The notes under the pieces: model-generated
What the model was told of the DNA's origin: nothing
Databases searched by the model: none
What the model saw: the letters and a program-made list of their open reading frames with translations, nothing else
Part shown: piece by piece, positions 47,744-58,308 of the stretch
How positions within the stretch are numbered: position 1 is the stretch's first letter
Layout: the number at the start of each line of letters is the position of its first letter
Source: Petunia secreta
Taxonomy: Eukaryota; Streptophyta; Magnoliopsida; Solanales; Solanaceae
Direction of reading: 5' to 3'
Assembly: GCA_029990175.1 (NCBI GenBank)
Contig: JARKIP010000011.1
Location: 5,518,001 to 5,582,000, forward strand
DNA: 64,000 nucleotides
Position numbers and translations under genes: made by a program

Positions 47744-48034
47744 TATACTTCACAAGGGGAAGGTTGAAACTACTGCTATTGGGTGACATTGAAAATAGGG
47801 TCGTAGTTTTCGGGCAGTAAAAATTAAAGCAAGTGCTAGTTTTTCCAAATGTGGGTACCTTGTTTCGGCATCGAGGAGTGTCTTGCTCACATAGTAGATG
47901 GGTTGTTGGTTGCCATCCTCCTCCCGAACCAGGACCGCGCAATCAGACACCTCAGACACGGCCAAGTAAACTAGCAATGTTTCACCATCCTTAGGCTTGG
48001 CGAGCAACGACGCATTAGCCAAATAGCATTTCAA
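47744..48034 (-). pseudogene. First RNase H domain (retroelement type)
   Basis: Directly follows RT. It contains GETLLVYLAVSE, then QPIYYVSKTLLDAETRYPHLEKLALALI, the typical gypsy RNase H block. In retroviral-type RNase H the first acidic residue is usually Asp within a YxDAS-like motif. Here the place reads YLAVS, so the catalytic Asp has been replaced. In dual-RNase-H elements this first copy often loses its active residues. Confidence 0.75.
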
Positions 48035-48064
48035 GTTTCTCAGCGCTTCTTTACACTCCGGTGT

Positions 48065-49282
48065 CTATTCGAAGTGGTTGTTCTTTCTCAAAACAGAGAA
48101 GAACTTGTGGCATCGCTCCGAAGACCTTGAGATGAAACGACTCAAGGCAACGATTCGGCCAGTTAGGTGCTGAACTTCTTTCACCCCGGTCAGCTCTTCG
48201 GGGATTTCTTCGATAGCTCTAATCTTGTCGGGGTTTGCTTCGATGCCTCTTTCAGAGACAATGAATCCCAAGAATTTGCCTGATCCAACACCGAAGGCAC
48301 ACTTCTCAGGGTTCAACTTCATGCCATATTGCCTCAGAACGGCGAAAGCCTCCCTTAGATGATTCAAATGATCCTCCATTCGAACCGATTTGATGAGCAT
48401 ATCATCTATGTAGAACTCCATCGATTTTCCAATATATTCTTTGAACATGCAACACACCAACCTTTGATACGTCGCCCAAGCATTTTTCAGACCGAAGGGC
48501 ATTACTTTATAGCAAAAAGTATCTCGGTCAGTGATGAACGAGGTTTTCTCTTCATCCTTCGGGTCCATGAGGATCTGGTTGTAGCCCCAATAAGCGTCCA
48601 AGAAGGTTAATAGTTTATGTCCAGCCGCGGAGTCTATTAACCTGTCTATTTGTGGCAATGGGTAGGAGTCTTTGGGGCAAACTTTGTTCAGCTCGGTGTA
48701 ATCTACACACATCCTCCACTATCCATTCTTCTTCGGTACGACGACCATATTAGCCAGCCATTCGGGGTATTTCAGTTCTCTTATGAAACCATTTTCTTAC
48801 AGCTTTGTGGTTTAATCTTCGATCGCTTTCTTTTTGACCCCGGCGTGAGGTCTCTTCTTCTGCTTCACCGGGGTGAACTTTGGGTCCATATTCAGCTTAT
48901 GGGTCATGATCTCCGGATCGATACCAATCATGTCTGAATGAGACCAAGCAAAGCAATCGTTGTTGGACTTTAAAACCTCAATGATCGCTTTTTCGACTCT
49001 GGGTCCAACTCCGAGCCAACAAATACCTTTCTTTTGGGGAAATCTTTCAATAGTGTGAAAGACTCCAATTCCTCGATGGTAGAGTCCTCGGCTTTTTTTT
49101 TCTGAGGCTCTTGAATGCAAACTAGGATCTTCTCTACTTCTCCTTGGAGATCCTCCTCGTTCGACCCCGGTTGCTGTAGTTGCTATTGTTTTGGCCCGAT
49201 CGGGGTGACTCCACTTTTCAACGCAACCAAGTAGCACTCCCTTGCTACTCGTTGCACTCCTTTGATTGATCAAACTCCCCAA
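48065..49282 (-). pseudogene. pol: Reverse transcriptase of Retand-like element
   Basis: Open pieces 48812-49282 (linker, GIDPEIMTHKLN) and 48065-48712. RT motifs: WRMCVDYTELN, PLPQIDRLID, FLDAYWGYNQ, VMPFGLKNA, YIDDMLIKS and the thumb region PEKCAFGVGSGKFLGF. The YIDD catalytic pair is intact. Stops: a TAG before WRMCV (about 48721), a TAA near 48811 and a TAG after NNHFE (about 48066). In FLDAYWGYNQ, Trp replaces the Ser seen in the copy at 235-948. Confidence 0.9.
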
Positions 49283-49289
49283 GGCGCAG

Positions 49290-49790
49290 GGAATTTGATC
49301 ACTTGATGCAGTGTGGAGGGAACAGCTTCAATGGAATGGATCCATGGCCTACCGAGGATCACATTGTATGCCATGTCCTCGGGCAATACTTGGAACAGTG
49401 TTTCTTTGCTTACTCCATCAGCAAATGTTTTGAGTGTGATTTCACCCTAAGTTTTTTCTGTGGAGTTTTTGAAGCTAGTTAGCGCTTTGGGGACAACTTC
49501 CCCTTTGAGCCACATCTTCTTAACGACCCCGTAGCTGATTATATTAACCGAGCTATCGGGTTCGATCAAGATCTGCTTGATGTAGGAGTCGTTGATTCTT
49601 AGCATGATGACCAAGGCATCGTGATGGGGAACATCATCCCATCACAGTCATCATCATCATACACGATCTTTTTACCCGAGCCGCCGATTCGGGTTCTCTT
49701 TTCCATGGTTATCAAAATTTGGTAAATTTGTTGGCTGCTGCGAAATTCACCCTGTTCACCTCTGATCCCCCAGTGATGACATTCACAACT
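49290..49790 (-). pseudogene. Protease of Retand-like element, decayed
   Basis: Homologous to 1063-1647 in element A, but with no long open frame. The active-site block reads QILIEPDSSVNIISY, in which Glu replaces the catalytic Asp. The DNA contains at least one indel (near 49625) and a stop relative to the element A copy. Confidence 0.7.
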
Positions 49791-51466
49791 CTCTCCGGGG
49801 GTGGAGCCCGAGGTGGTTGCCTATCACCTTGATTCTTGGAGTAGTTGTCCTTTCCCTTGTCAGTAAGGAATTCAGCCAGCACTCTTTTTTTCAACAAATG
49901 AGCCACCTCGAGGCGCAAAGCTTTGCAATCCTCGGTTCGGTGGCCATAATCCGTATGGAACTCGCAGTACAAATTGTGGTCTCTCTTATCTGCTGGAGTT
50001 CTCATGTCTTTGGGCACTCTCACCCCGGCAATCCCCTTGACTACATTGACCATCTCCGAGGTCGATATGTTGAAATTGTAGTCAGGGATCCGAGGCAGTT
50101 CCTTCTTCGGGGCCGAAGCTGGGCCTGCGGAATTTCTTTGGTTCGTGTTGGATTGAACCTTTTCTCCGAGCCGTTGGCTTATGTGCGGACTTGTGTATGA
50201 ATTTCCGAAGGAGTTTTCCAGCCTTTGGCTGACAGGCTACCTTGTTGAGGTGTATGGTTCATACCTCCCCTTCGGATTTCCTCGCGACGCCTCAGCGCGG
50301 TGCGAGGATTCGCCTCGATTTTTATAAATGTAACCTCGGCTTTTGAACTCAGCTTCCTCCAATCTGATCTTGGAGTAAGTCCGCTGGTGTAGATCCTCCC
50401 AAGTCAAAACTTGGTATTGTTGGAGCTCCTTTCGCAATTCAGCAGCGGCGTCAGAATTACGAACATTGATACCCTTTTCAAATGCCATAATGGCCAGAGT
50501 ATCATCCATCCGAGGCAGCTCCATGCGCTCAGCGTGAAAGCGCTTGAGGAACTCCTTGAGTGGCTCACCGGGCCGCTGTTTAACCTCGCATATGTCCTCC
50601 TTCCTCTGGAGGATTTTTTGGGCCCCGGTGTGTGCCTTAACGAAAGCGTTGGACATTTCCTTGAAGGTGGAAATCAACCCCGCTGGTAAGCACATGTACC
50701 AGCGTAGCGCTCCTTTCTCCAAGGATTCGCCAAACTTCTTTAAGAACATTGACTCGAGCTCTATCGCCATTAAGTCATTGCTCTTCACCATTGCCATGTA
50801 CTCCCTTACATGCTCTCTAGGATCGGTGGTCCCATCATACTTCTTTAAAAACATGAGTTTGAAGTTCTTAGGAGTTGGGGCTGGAGCCGCTTCGGGCTTG
50901 AAGGGCAACTCCCTGTACTGATCTATATCAAGATCATCTTCGACTTTGGTCATCCCCGATACATTTTCGAGGCATTTTTCCACGCGTGCGTCGATGCGAG
51001 CCTCAACGCGAGCTTCAATCTCTCTGGTCAACCTTTCAACGTCGACCGAGGACGTTGTTTAAGCCACGGTAGGAATAGTCCTGAAGTGTGGCGTTGTGAC
51101 TGGTACGTTTCCCGATCCCCCAAACGTGGTTCCGTTGAGAGGTCCCCCTATTATCGCGCCCGTAGGAACGAAAGTCGGGATGCCTCCATTTGGAGCCGAA
51201 GGCTGGATGCCATTCGATGCTGCGCTGTTCCTCGCTTCCAACGATGCGTGGAATTCAGCACTAATGTTGATTTTCTCATCCTGTCGATCTTGGAAAGCCC
51301 TTAGTGCGTTAACAACAAAAGCTTGGAAAGCCTCGGTTGTCATAGGAGACGTGGACTGTTGGTTCGACGGAACGTCAGCCCGTTCGTTAAGATTGTCACT
51401 GTTATCAGCCATAACGTTGTTGAAACTGTAGGTTTTAACGAAAAAGAGCGTTGAACTTTGGAACAA
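49712..51466 (-). pseudogene. gag: Gag of Retand-like element
   Basis: N-terminal piece 51059-51466, main piece 50237-51031, nucleocapsid piece 49712-50053. The main piece carries the gag core (FLKKYDGTTDPREHV, ALRWYMCLPAGLI, PLKEFLKRFHAE). The knuckle reads CEFHTDYGHRTEDC, a C-x2-H-x4-H-x4-C variant of the usual CCHC, typical of Tat elements. A TAA at 51059-51061 replaces the GAA found in element A, and another break separates the last two pieces near 50235. Without these it would be a single frame of roughly 590 residues. Confidence 0.87.
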
Positions 51467-51482
51467 AGCGTTTCTGCTTATA

Positions 51483-51500
51483 TCCCCACAAACGACGCCA
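51483..51500 (-). other. Primer-binding site of Retand-like element
   Basis: The minus strand reads TGGCGTCGTTTGTGGGGA, three bases inside the 5' LTR. Element A has the corresponding site at 3371-3388. Confidence 0.7.
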
Positions 51501-51503
51501 ATT

Positions 51504-52055
51504 TGTATGGGCCTAAACCGGTTTTAGGATCACAAATTGAATTCGGGTTTGAATATAAGCAAGACTTCGTATCAAAGCTAAATAAATGCGAGAAGTAAGC
51601 GTAAATGCAAAAGAATAACTTGATTTCAATATATTGTAGTGAGTACAAATTTGGGCAGAGTTTCAGTATGTATTTCTGGATGCCTACAATAAAAAATGAA
51701 GTACTATTTATAGGCCTAGGAGCCTTGCCCACGTCCTCCAGTATCAGTTGTGCTTTGACCCACGTTCTTTGCATTAATGGAAGGGGTTAGTGGGCTGAAG
51801 TAGTGGGCTGTAAAGCCGCTAGAAGCGAGGCTGTTCACCGAGGTGCATATATGTGATCTCGGTGGTGAGGCCTTGCTGTTCGGTCGAGGTGGATGTCACC
51901 GAAGCTCAGCTTGCGGCTCGCCTTCGGTGACGGCCTTGATGTGTGACTTCGGCGATCCACTTATTTGCTTCGGTCTCTGCTTATCGTTAAGTGCTCGGTT
52001 AATGTCAGATTGCATGGCCGGGCGAATCGTCGTGGGCCGATTTTTACCCAATACA
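51504..52055 (-). repeat. 5' LTR of Retand-like element (552 bp)
   Basis: TGTATGGGCC...CCAATACA. TATA box on the minus strand at 51705-51712. It is very close in sequence to 41431-41984, so the insertion is relatively young compared with its surroundings. Confidence 0.93.
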
Positions 52056-53385
52056 ACTACTTAAATCACTTCCTCTGATTCAAACCAATGTGTAAGGTGA
52101 TAAAGATTATAACTTTAATTCTAACAACAACCATATTAATGATAAACTGAAAACAACACCATTACGTTATTTGACATCCGTAAGCACATAGAAACTGATT
52201 TAAAGACTGAATCCTGGGATACTAAAGAAACAGAACTTGTTAACCATTTTTTAATAGCCAATTTCTAGAGAAAACACAATATTTAACGATGTACTTACTT
52301 ACAAGGAAAACTCAGACTTCCAACTCAACTACATTGCATTACTTCGAACCAGAATTTCAACAACCACATAAAAATACTAAATAAATAAAATGAAGATACA
52401 GGAACTGAAAATAAAGAAGAGGAAAGGGTTATATCCTTTTGCGAGGCAATGAATCTGGCGAGGGGTCGCAAGAAAACAGCTCGAACTAAAGAGACGGCTC
52501 GAACCACGAATAAGCGATAGACAATATCCCCAAAACTGGAACACTATTTCATTGTAAAAGAAAAACTGAGAGAAAAAGAATGTTCCCCCTCTAAAATGTT
52601 GCTTCTAAAATTATTCACCTCTCCTTTCTAATTCTCTGCTTCTTTTCCCTATTCCTCTTTCGCCGCCGCTCTATTCACCCCTAGCTTTCGATTTATAAGG
52701 AAATAAATTAGGGCTCTTGAATGACATGAAATCCCTAAAACGACCTCCAACGGTCCTATTTGGATAAGGAACTAGTACCGATCACAGCTGGAGATGGGGG
52801 CCAGATAATTTGGCATTTTTTAATTTAAGATTTGGGAGGGAAAATGGGTTTTTGGGTCGACCATAATCTGGAAACGGGTAAGGGTTTTCGGGTATTGGGT
52901 AAGCTGATTAAGGAAATGGATTAGGAATTTCTGATTTTTGGAGATTATAAGTTATATAGGTGTTTGAACAGATAGTCCAATTCTAGGAAGAAGGAACAAA
53001 ATTATCCATTTTTTGAGTAATTAAGTAAATAGAGGTGTTGCACAGATATGCTGGATTTTAGGATGTTTTAGCGCAATTTTAGCCTATTTCTTCTAAAACT
53101 TTCGTTAATTCAGCTTAAAATTTTAACTGATTTTTTATTTTAATAATTTGATATTAATTAAGATTTATTGGAAAAAATTGGGTGTCAACACCATCCGAGA
53201 AGGTTCAAAGATATTTTGATGGCCTTTCTCCTTCCTTGAGGTCCCAATTGGCTTGAGAGATTGGGGTCGGGACTCCATTTGATATTGTTGATTATATTGG
53301 TCGGAGGTATGGGGCATGCCATAAGTTAGAGCGTGAAGAGTCAGAGCAGGAGAGCAAGAGATCCCACGGCCCTGGTCATGGTACC

Positions 53386-56300
53386 TATCACGGGGTTGAT
53401 TTCAGCACACAAAACAGCCACCAGTGTGGCGGTCATGTCCCGACATGACCCAACCTTCCCAACAGTTAGTTTGATTCATAGGGTCGTTTGAAGATGTTTA
53501 ATACTTAGAAACTTATATAGGTCAGAAAAAATAGTTTAATAGAACACAAAAAAATTATGGGAACTCTTTCCTAACCTTTTATTATTCAAAAATAACAAAG
53601 GAATCCCGAGTTTGTAGAATACCACCAACCTAGGCAGCATTGCCTTACAAAAACGCCTATATTTTGGCCAAAATCGTCTATCCCTAGGTCACCTAGCCTA
53701 AGATGCCTTTAGCCCACTATTTTGACAAGGCATGACACACATTTTTCCATGCTCAAGTCGGCCTAGACTCTGCCCTCAAGCCTAGACACGAGACACACTC
53801 TAATGCCTCTCACATATTTTACTCTATGTTGAATTCTCTAAGTTATGGGGCTATTTTCATTTATAGCATATGAAACACCCCCTTACACTTGTCAAATATT
53901 CACCCCACAACTACCCTAATATGTAGTGGACATCCCCCACTACTTAGGATAATTAAAACATGCCAAATACTTAGCTACAAATGCCAACACATTTGGATTT
54001 GAACAAGTAACCACCGGTAACCGCTCTCATGTTCCTTACACATGTCTTGTAACCGGCCGCCATGTGCAAATCACACCCTTGCCAAGGCTGTTCATGCTTT
54101 CACTCCTCATGTACATGTTTAAGACAGCCTTTAAGTACCAAGGCTTGCCCCCCAAGCTTCTCGACACGCAACGGCACTTCCCACGCACATGCCAACACCG
54201 CAAGCTGCTAAGTCGTGTCGTTTGCATTGTTTGTACGCTTTAATCATGTCATACACACTTGTCTCAGCAGGTTCAGCTCTTATCCATGTATCCTACATTA
54301 TTACAGCTCACATTAGTGTCATGATACCAAGTCATGATGCCCGAAAGTCATGCTAAGTCATTTGCTAACCTATTTGCCACCTTATCCCGCTCAAGGTGCG
54401 TCAATGCCACTCTTGACATTGTCTCGTCCGTGTGCCACCCTTGGCACTGCCTCAGCCTCATTCCAAGCTTATGTTGACATTCCTACATGCCAGCTTTTAA
54501 CCTATGGAAAGGAGCAATACCCCCAATCCTTTCCATGCCCTAATCTCACATGTCTAAGGGTCTAAGAAACCATCTGCACTACTTGAATTCGACGCCCTCG
54601 TCGAACTGATTCAACAACACCCTACAATGCAATGAAATGCAATCAAAGCCACAATGCCCCTTTACTACTCTTGCCCTCAAGTGCAGCACCTTGTTGCTTG
54701 TCTTGCCCACTTCACTTTGCATATTTTAGTATTGTAGCAGCGCCCTAACTTAGACAAATTCATTCCATTTCCACAAACAGCCCATTAATTGTGTCCGCCA
54801 CTTGTATAGAATTCAAAAGTCTAACAACATTGAGCCTTGTGTTCTTCTTGTTCTCAAGTGCAGCCCGTCGACATACACCACAAGTTCAACATGTTTCACC
54901 CATTTGTTCATCTTGTTTCTTCCATTTTTGCATGTCCAATACGAAGCCATGCCCCACATTTGGATAACAAAACTTATTTCCCCTGAAACCAGCCCAACAA
55001 CTCAAGAAAAATTGTGTTACTTACTTGTTTAGCCTCTTCTAAGTACTTGACGGCCTCCCCTTAAATCAAAGCCATCCGACCCCTTGTCTTTTAGCCTTGA
55101 TCTCTCCGTCACGTCCTTTTCACGAACCTGATTGCTCTGATACCAGTTGTCAAGGGGTGACTTTCAACACACGAAATAACCCACCCGTGTGGCGGTCATG
55201 CCCCGACATGACCCAACCCTCCCAATGCTTAGATTGATTCATAGGGTCGTTTGAAGATGTTTAATACTTAGAAACTTAAATAGGCAGAAACTATAGCTTT
55301 TTAAGAACACAACAACATTACCGAAACTCTTTCCCAGCCTTTTATTTTTCACAAATAACAAAGGAATCCCGAGTTGGCACAATACCACCAACCTAGGCAG
55401 CATTGCCTTACAAAAATGCAAACGTTTTGGCCAAATCGTCTACCCCTAGGCCCCCTAGCCTAAGACGCCTTTAGCCCTCTGTTTTGACAAGGAATTACAC
55501 ACATTTTGCCATGCTCAATTTGGCCTATACTCTGCCCTCAAGCCGAGACATGAGACACACTTTTATGTCTCTCACATATTTTTCTCTATGATAAATTCTC
55601 TAAGTTATGAGGCTATTTGCCTTTATAGCATATGAAACACTCCTTATACTTGTCAGATATTTAGCCCACAAATACCCTAATATGTATTGGACATCCCCCA
55701 CTACTTAGGATAATTAAAACATGCCAAATATTTAGCTAATTAAGCCAACACGTTAAGATTTGAATAAGTAACCGCCAAGAACTTCTCTCATGTGCCTTGC
55801 ACATGTCTTCTAATCGTCCGCTGCCCATGTGAAAATCACACCCTTGCCAAGGCTGCTCGTGTTTGCCCTCATCATGTAAACGTTTTAGACAGTCTTCAGG
55901 TGCCATGGCTTGCCCCCAAGCTGCTTGACCGCAATGCCACCGTCCGCGCATATGCCAACACCGCTAGCCGCTAAGTCGTGTTGTTTGCATTATTTGTGCG
56001 CTACAATCATGTCATACACATTTGTCTCAGCTGGTTCGGCCCTTGTCCATGTATCCTACATTAGAAAAGCTTACTTTACTTTCATGAAACAAAGTCATGA
56101 TGCCCCAAAGTCATGCTAAGTTATTTTCAAATCCGTTTGCCACCTTGTCCCGCTCAAGGTGCGCCAATGTCACTCTTGACATTGTCTTGTCCGTGTTCCA
56201 CCCTTGGCACTACCTCGGCCTTATTCCAAGCTTATCTTGACATGAATACATGCAAACTTCACGCTCCAAACAATTGTCAAGTCAGCCTACTCATGCCTTG

Positions 56301-56432
56301 TTCCCACAAGTCACTTTTAACATGCCCTTGCATAAACTCTTAACGATAGTGTTGCAATCCGCCCGCTTTTAACCTATGGAAATATTTCCAACCCTTGCAA
56401 TGGCCTAATCTCACATGTCTAAGGGTCTAACA
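53386..56432 (-). mobile_element. Non-coding LTR element with 580-bp internal region
   Basis: Two related LTRs (53386-54567, 1182 bp; 55148-56432, 1285 bp) flank a short internal region without genes. Perfect target duplications GTACC lie at 53381-53385 and 56433-56437. The primer site TGGTATCAGAGC on the minus strand (55134-55145), two bases from the right LTR, fixes the orientation. The left LTR begins TATCACGG where the right begins TGTCAAGG, and ends TAAGA where the right ends TAACA, so both canonical ends of the left LTR are mutated. In size it falls between TRIM and LARD elements. Confidence 0.88.
54568..55147 (-). other. Internal region of the non-coding LTR element
   Basis: 580 bp, no open frame of note (the 76-codon frame at 54802-55032 has no motif). 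It contains the primer site at its right end. The left end lacks a clear polypurine tract. Confidence 0.6.
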
Positions 56433-56870
56433 GTACCTCATTTGGAGTTAAGAGTTCTAATTATTGTGGGAAGTCACCTGCCCGGTGGTCTCAACTTGTG
56501 GCACGTGATTCTCAGAGTGCGCCAGTAGTTCATCAAGATTAGACTAAGTTTTCTCTTTATAGCTATAAACAATCAATCCTGCTTCCATATTCAGCCAAAA
56601 AGTGTTATCATTATCGTGAGCCCGGTCATCCTTGGAGGAGTTTTCCCTTACTCCTGCAAAGAGGCAGTCGTTCTTTCTCTCGCCATTAGGCACCTGCACA
56701 GTCGTAGGGGATTTTATTTAGGGCTCGGTCATCCAGAGATATGCCACCATCTGGTAGGGGCTGAGAGTGTTGTGGTAGTGCTCTTCTGGAAGTGATTATC
56801 AGGGTAGCAGCTCAGCTCAGCTGCAGAGGCAATTCTATGAGCTGCCAGTCAGGCAGGATGCTGAGGCATC

Positions 56871-58308
56871 CGATAAAGTAGACCCAAGTATTTCTTCTTC
56901 TCTTATATGTGAGTAAAATTTTATTCTTCTGATTGATCTGGAAATAGTTTGTCTTATAATGTTTCCATGGCCCCCTTGGATGTCGTTTCTATTAAGAATC
57001 TATTGCGGTAAGGGATGAGTTTCTGCTATGATTTATTCCTAGCGTTGGTGAGACCCTACTATTTTATCTAGTATAAATATGAGGTATTTGGAGTGAGTGT
57101 CGGTATTGTCTGCTTGGCATCTTGTTGTGCCACCTTCTGTTATTATGTCAAGCCAGTTTACCTCACTTATCAGAATTTAGTATTGGTAGGATGATGGAAT
57201 TTTAATTCATCACCATAAAAAAGTGTCATTGTTTTTTTTTTGTGTAAAGTGATTAGTAAATAATATTTGATCTACGTGTCTTCCCTTGGTTCAAGATGCT
57301 CATAGAGTCATGTTATTATGTGAGCTTTCCTCGGCTATAAAAGAGTTTTCTGGTAAATTGTCGGAGTTTCCTTCTTATTGGAAGGTTAAATTGGCAAGGA
57401 TGTTGTTCCATAAAGCTCATTTAATATCTATTTCTTCAATTTCAATCCTTTGGCTAGCTTGACTCGGAAGTAGTCTAGCTGTGGTAGCTAAACAAGTAAG
57501 AAGATGAGCTTCCTGAAGCTCTAGTAATTCCTATCTACAGTCCATTGCCATCTCTTATTCTTCCAGCACTAGTGAGCTTTGGCAGTTAGTAGCCACTTGT
57601 GATGTTTGCTGTGTAGAGCTAGAGTGCATGTCAAGGTAGCCGGATAAGCACATTTTTTTATTTCAAGGCTACTAAGGATAACGAAAGGCGTCATTTGACC
57701 GCTGAATTTATCCATCAGGCGATGGTGCTTATGGTGAACGTATGAAGTTGTGAACCACAGAGTTCCAGCTGTTTAGAAACTCGAGAGGGTAGTTTGGTAG
57801 CTCAGGTCTATGCCGCGTTATATTTTTGCTAAGTCTTTCTTAGTCCAACAGACTGTGTGAGAACAGCTATTCCTATTAAAATTAGCTGTATGAGTTTATG
57901 CTCTAAGTGGATAAGTCTTCCTCCAATACTGAATGCTAATATTAGATCTCTAAGATGTTGCTGAAGCGTAAGCTAATTCTTAGGTTTATCGATCTGTTCT
58001 TTATCAAAAAGTATATTGACGAGCTGATTCGTCGGTAGAATCATGTTAATCCATCCCGAGTTCCGTATATCTTTGTTCCAAAAATGAAGAACTCTTCTCT
58101 CGTATTCTGGGCAATGATGTCATGATATTATCCAGATATATTTTATTCCAAGAGTTCTGTATGCGTGTTATAATTCTGACACTGTAATAATGAGATAATT
58201 TCCATAGAGTAGTTATTGAAGGTCATGCAATTTCTCTAGTTATATGTGTGAATTTTCCTTTACACTTTGGGTTGTTGAACGACAAATAAAAGTCTAAGTA
58301 GAGGAGAA
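56871..58308 (+). other. 3' tract of internal region 2, no domains
   Basis: Collinear with 26670-28066 (shared CCATTGCCATCTCTT, TAGCCGGATAAG-like and TCGATCTGTTC words). No RT catalytic motif, RNase H or integrase. Ends in GTAGAGGAGAA before LTR3. Confidence 0.65.

Larger units (their letters stand above)
41431..52055 (-). mobile_element. Complete Retand-like Tat Ty3/gypsy element, 10.6 kb
   Basis: Two direct LTRs (41431-41984 and 51504-52055) and perfect target duplications ACTAC (41426-41430 and 52056-52060). Minus-strand order: 5' LTR (right), primer site, gag, protease, RT, RNase H, a second archaeal-type RNase H, integrase. Then comes a long region carrying a gene on the opposite strand, the polypurine tract and the 3' LTR (left). 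The double RNase H and the absence of a chromodomain mark the Tat clade, and the antisense extra gene is a Retand-like trait. Stops in gag, RT, integrase and the antisense gene show that it is inactive. Confidence 0.93.
32373..53190. mobile_element. Tat/Ogre-type element with LTRs in inverted orientation
   Basis: Left LTR 32373-36146 reads forward, TGTTGACACCC...GGTTCAACA. Right LTR 38912-53190 reads as the reverse complement and ends GGGTGTCAACA. The core 36147-38911 is non-coding. The flanks TCATC (32368-32372) and CCATC (53191-53195) are a 5-bp target duplication with one change, and internal region 1 gives the uninterrupted target. Both outer ends are therefore U3 ends, which a normal LTR element never has. 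After removing the nested Retand-like element the unit is about 10.2 kb. The primer site next to the left LTR is TGGCGACTCCGCTGGGGA, the type used by Ogre/Tat elements. Confidence 0.85.
38912..53190 (-). repeat. Right LTR of inverted-LTR element, with nested element
   Basis: Reverse complement of the left LTR. The inner end (TATTGAACCC) corresponds to TTCAATA against TTCAACA in the left copy. The outer end is GGGTGTCAACA. Without the nested element it is about 3649 bp. The innermost ~120 bases differ from the left copy at roughly a dozen positions by eye. Confidence 0.87.
31568..56870 (+). pseudogene. gag: Gypsy Gag, internal region 2, split by two insertions
   Basis: Three pieces: 31568-32372, 53196-53380 and 56438-56870. 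The first has LYDTFMRILAAQIPQEPP. The second resumes exactly where the first stops (VHES followed by the PSEKVQRYFDGLSPS-like stretch) and includes PFDIVDYIGRRYGACHKL with one frame change. The third carries the decayed knuckle (KKCYHYREPGHPWRS). The empty site in internal region 1 (26050-26250) confirms both junctions. Stops are frequent. Confidence 0.75.
31370..58308 (+). mobile_element. Internal region 2 of array, interrupted twice
   Basis: Primer site TGGTATCAGAGC, gag, then a non-coding tract parallel to 26700-28066, and the polypurine tract GTAGAGGAGAA before LTR3. Two elements sit inside gag: 32373-53190 and 53386-56432. Removing each with one copy of its duplication leaves about 3064 bp collinear with internal region 1. 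Confidence 0.83.
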
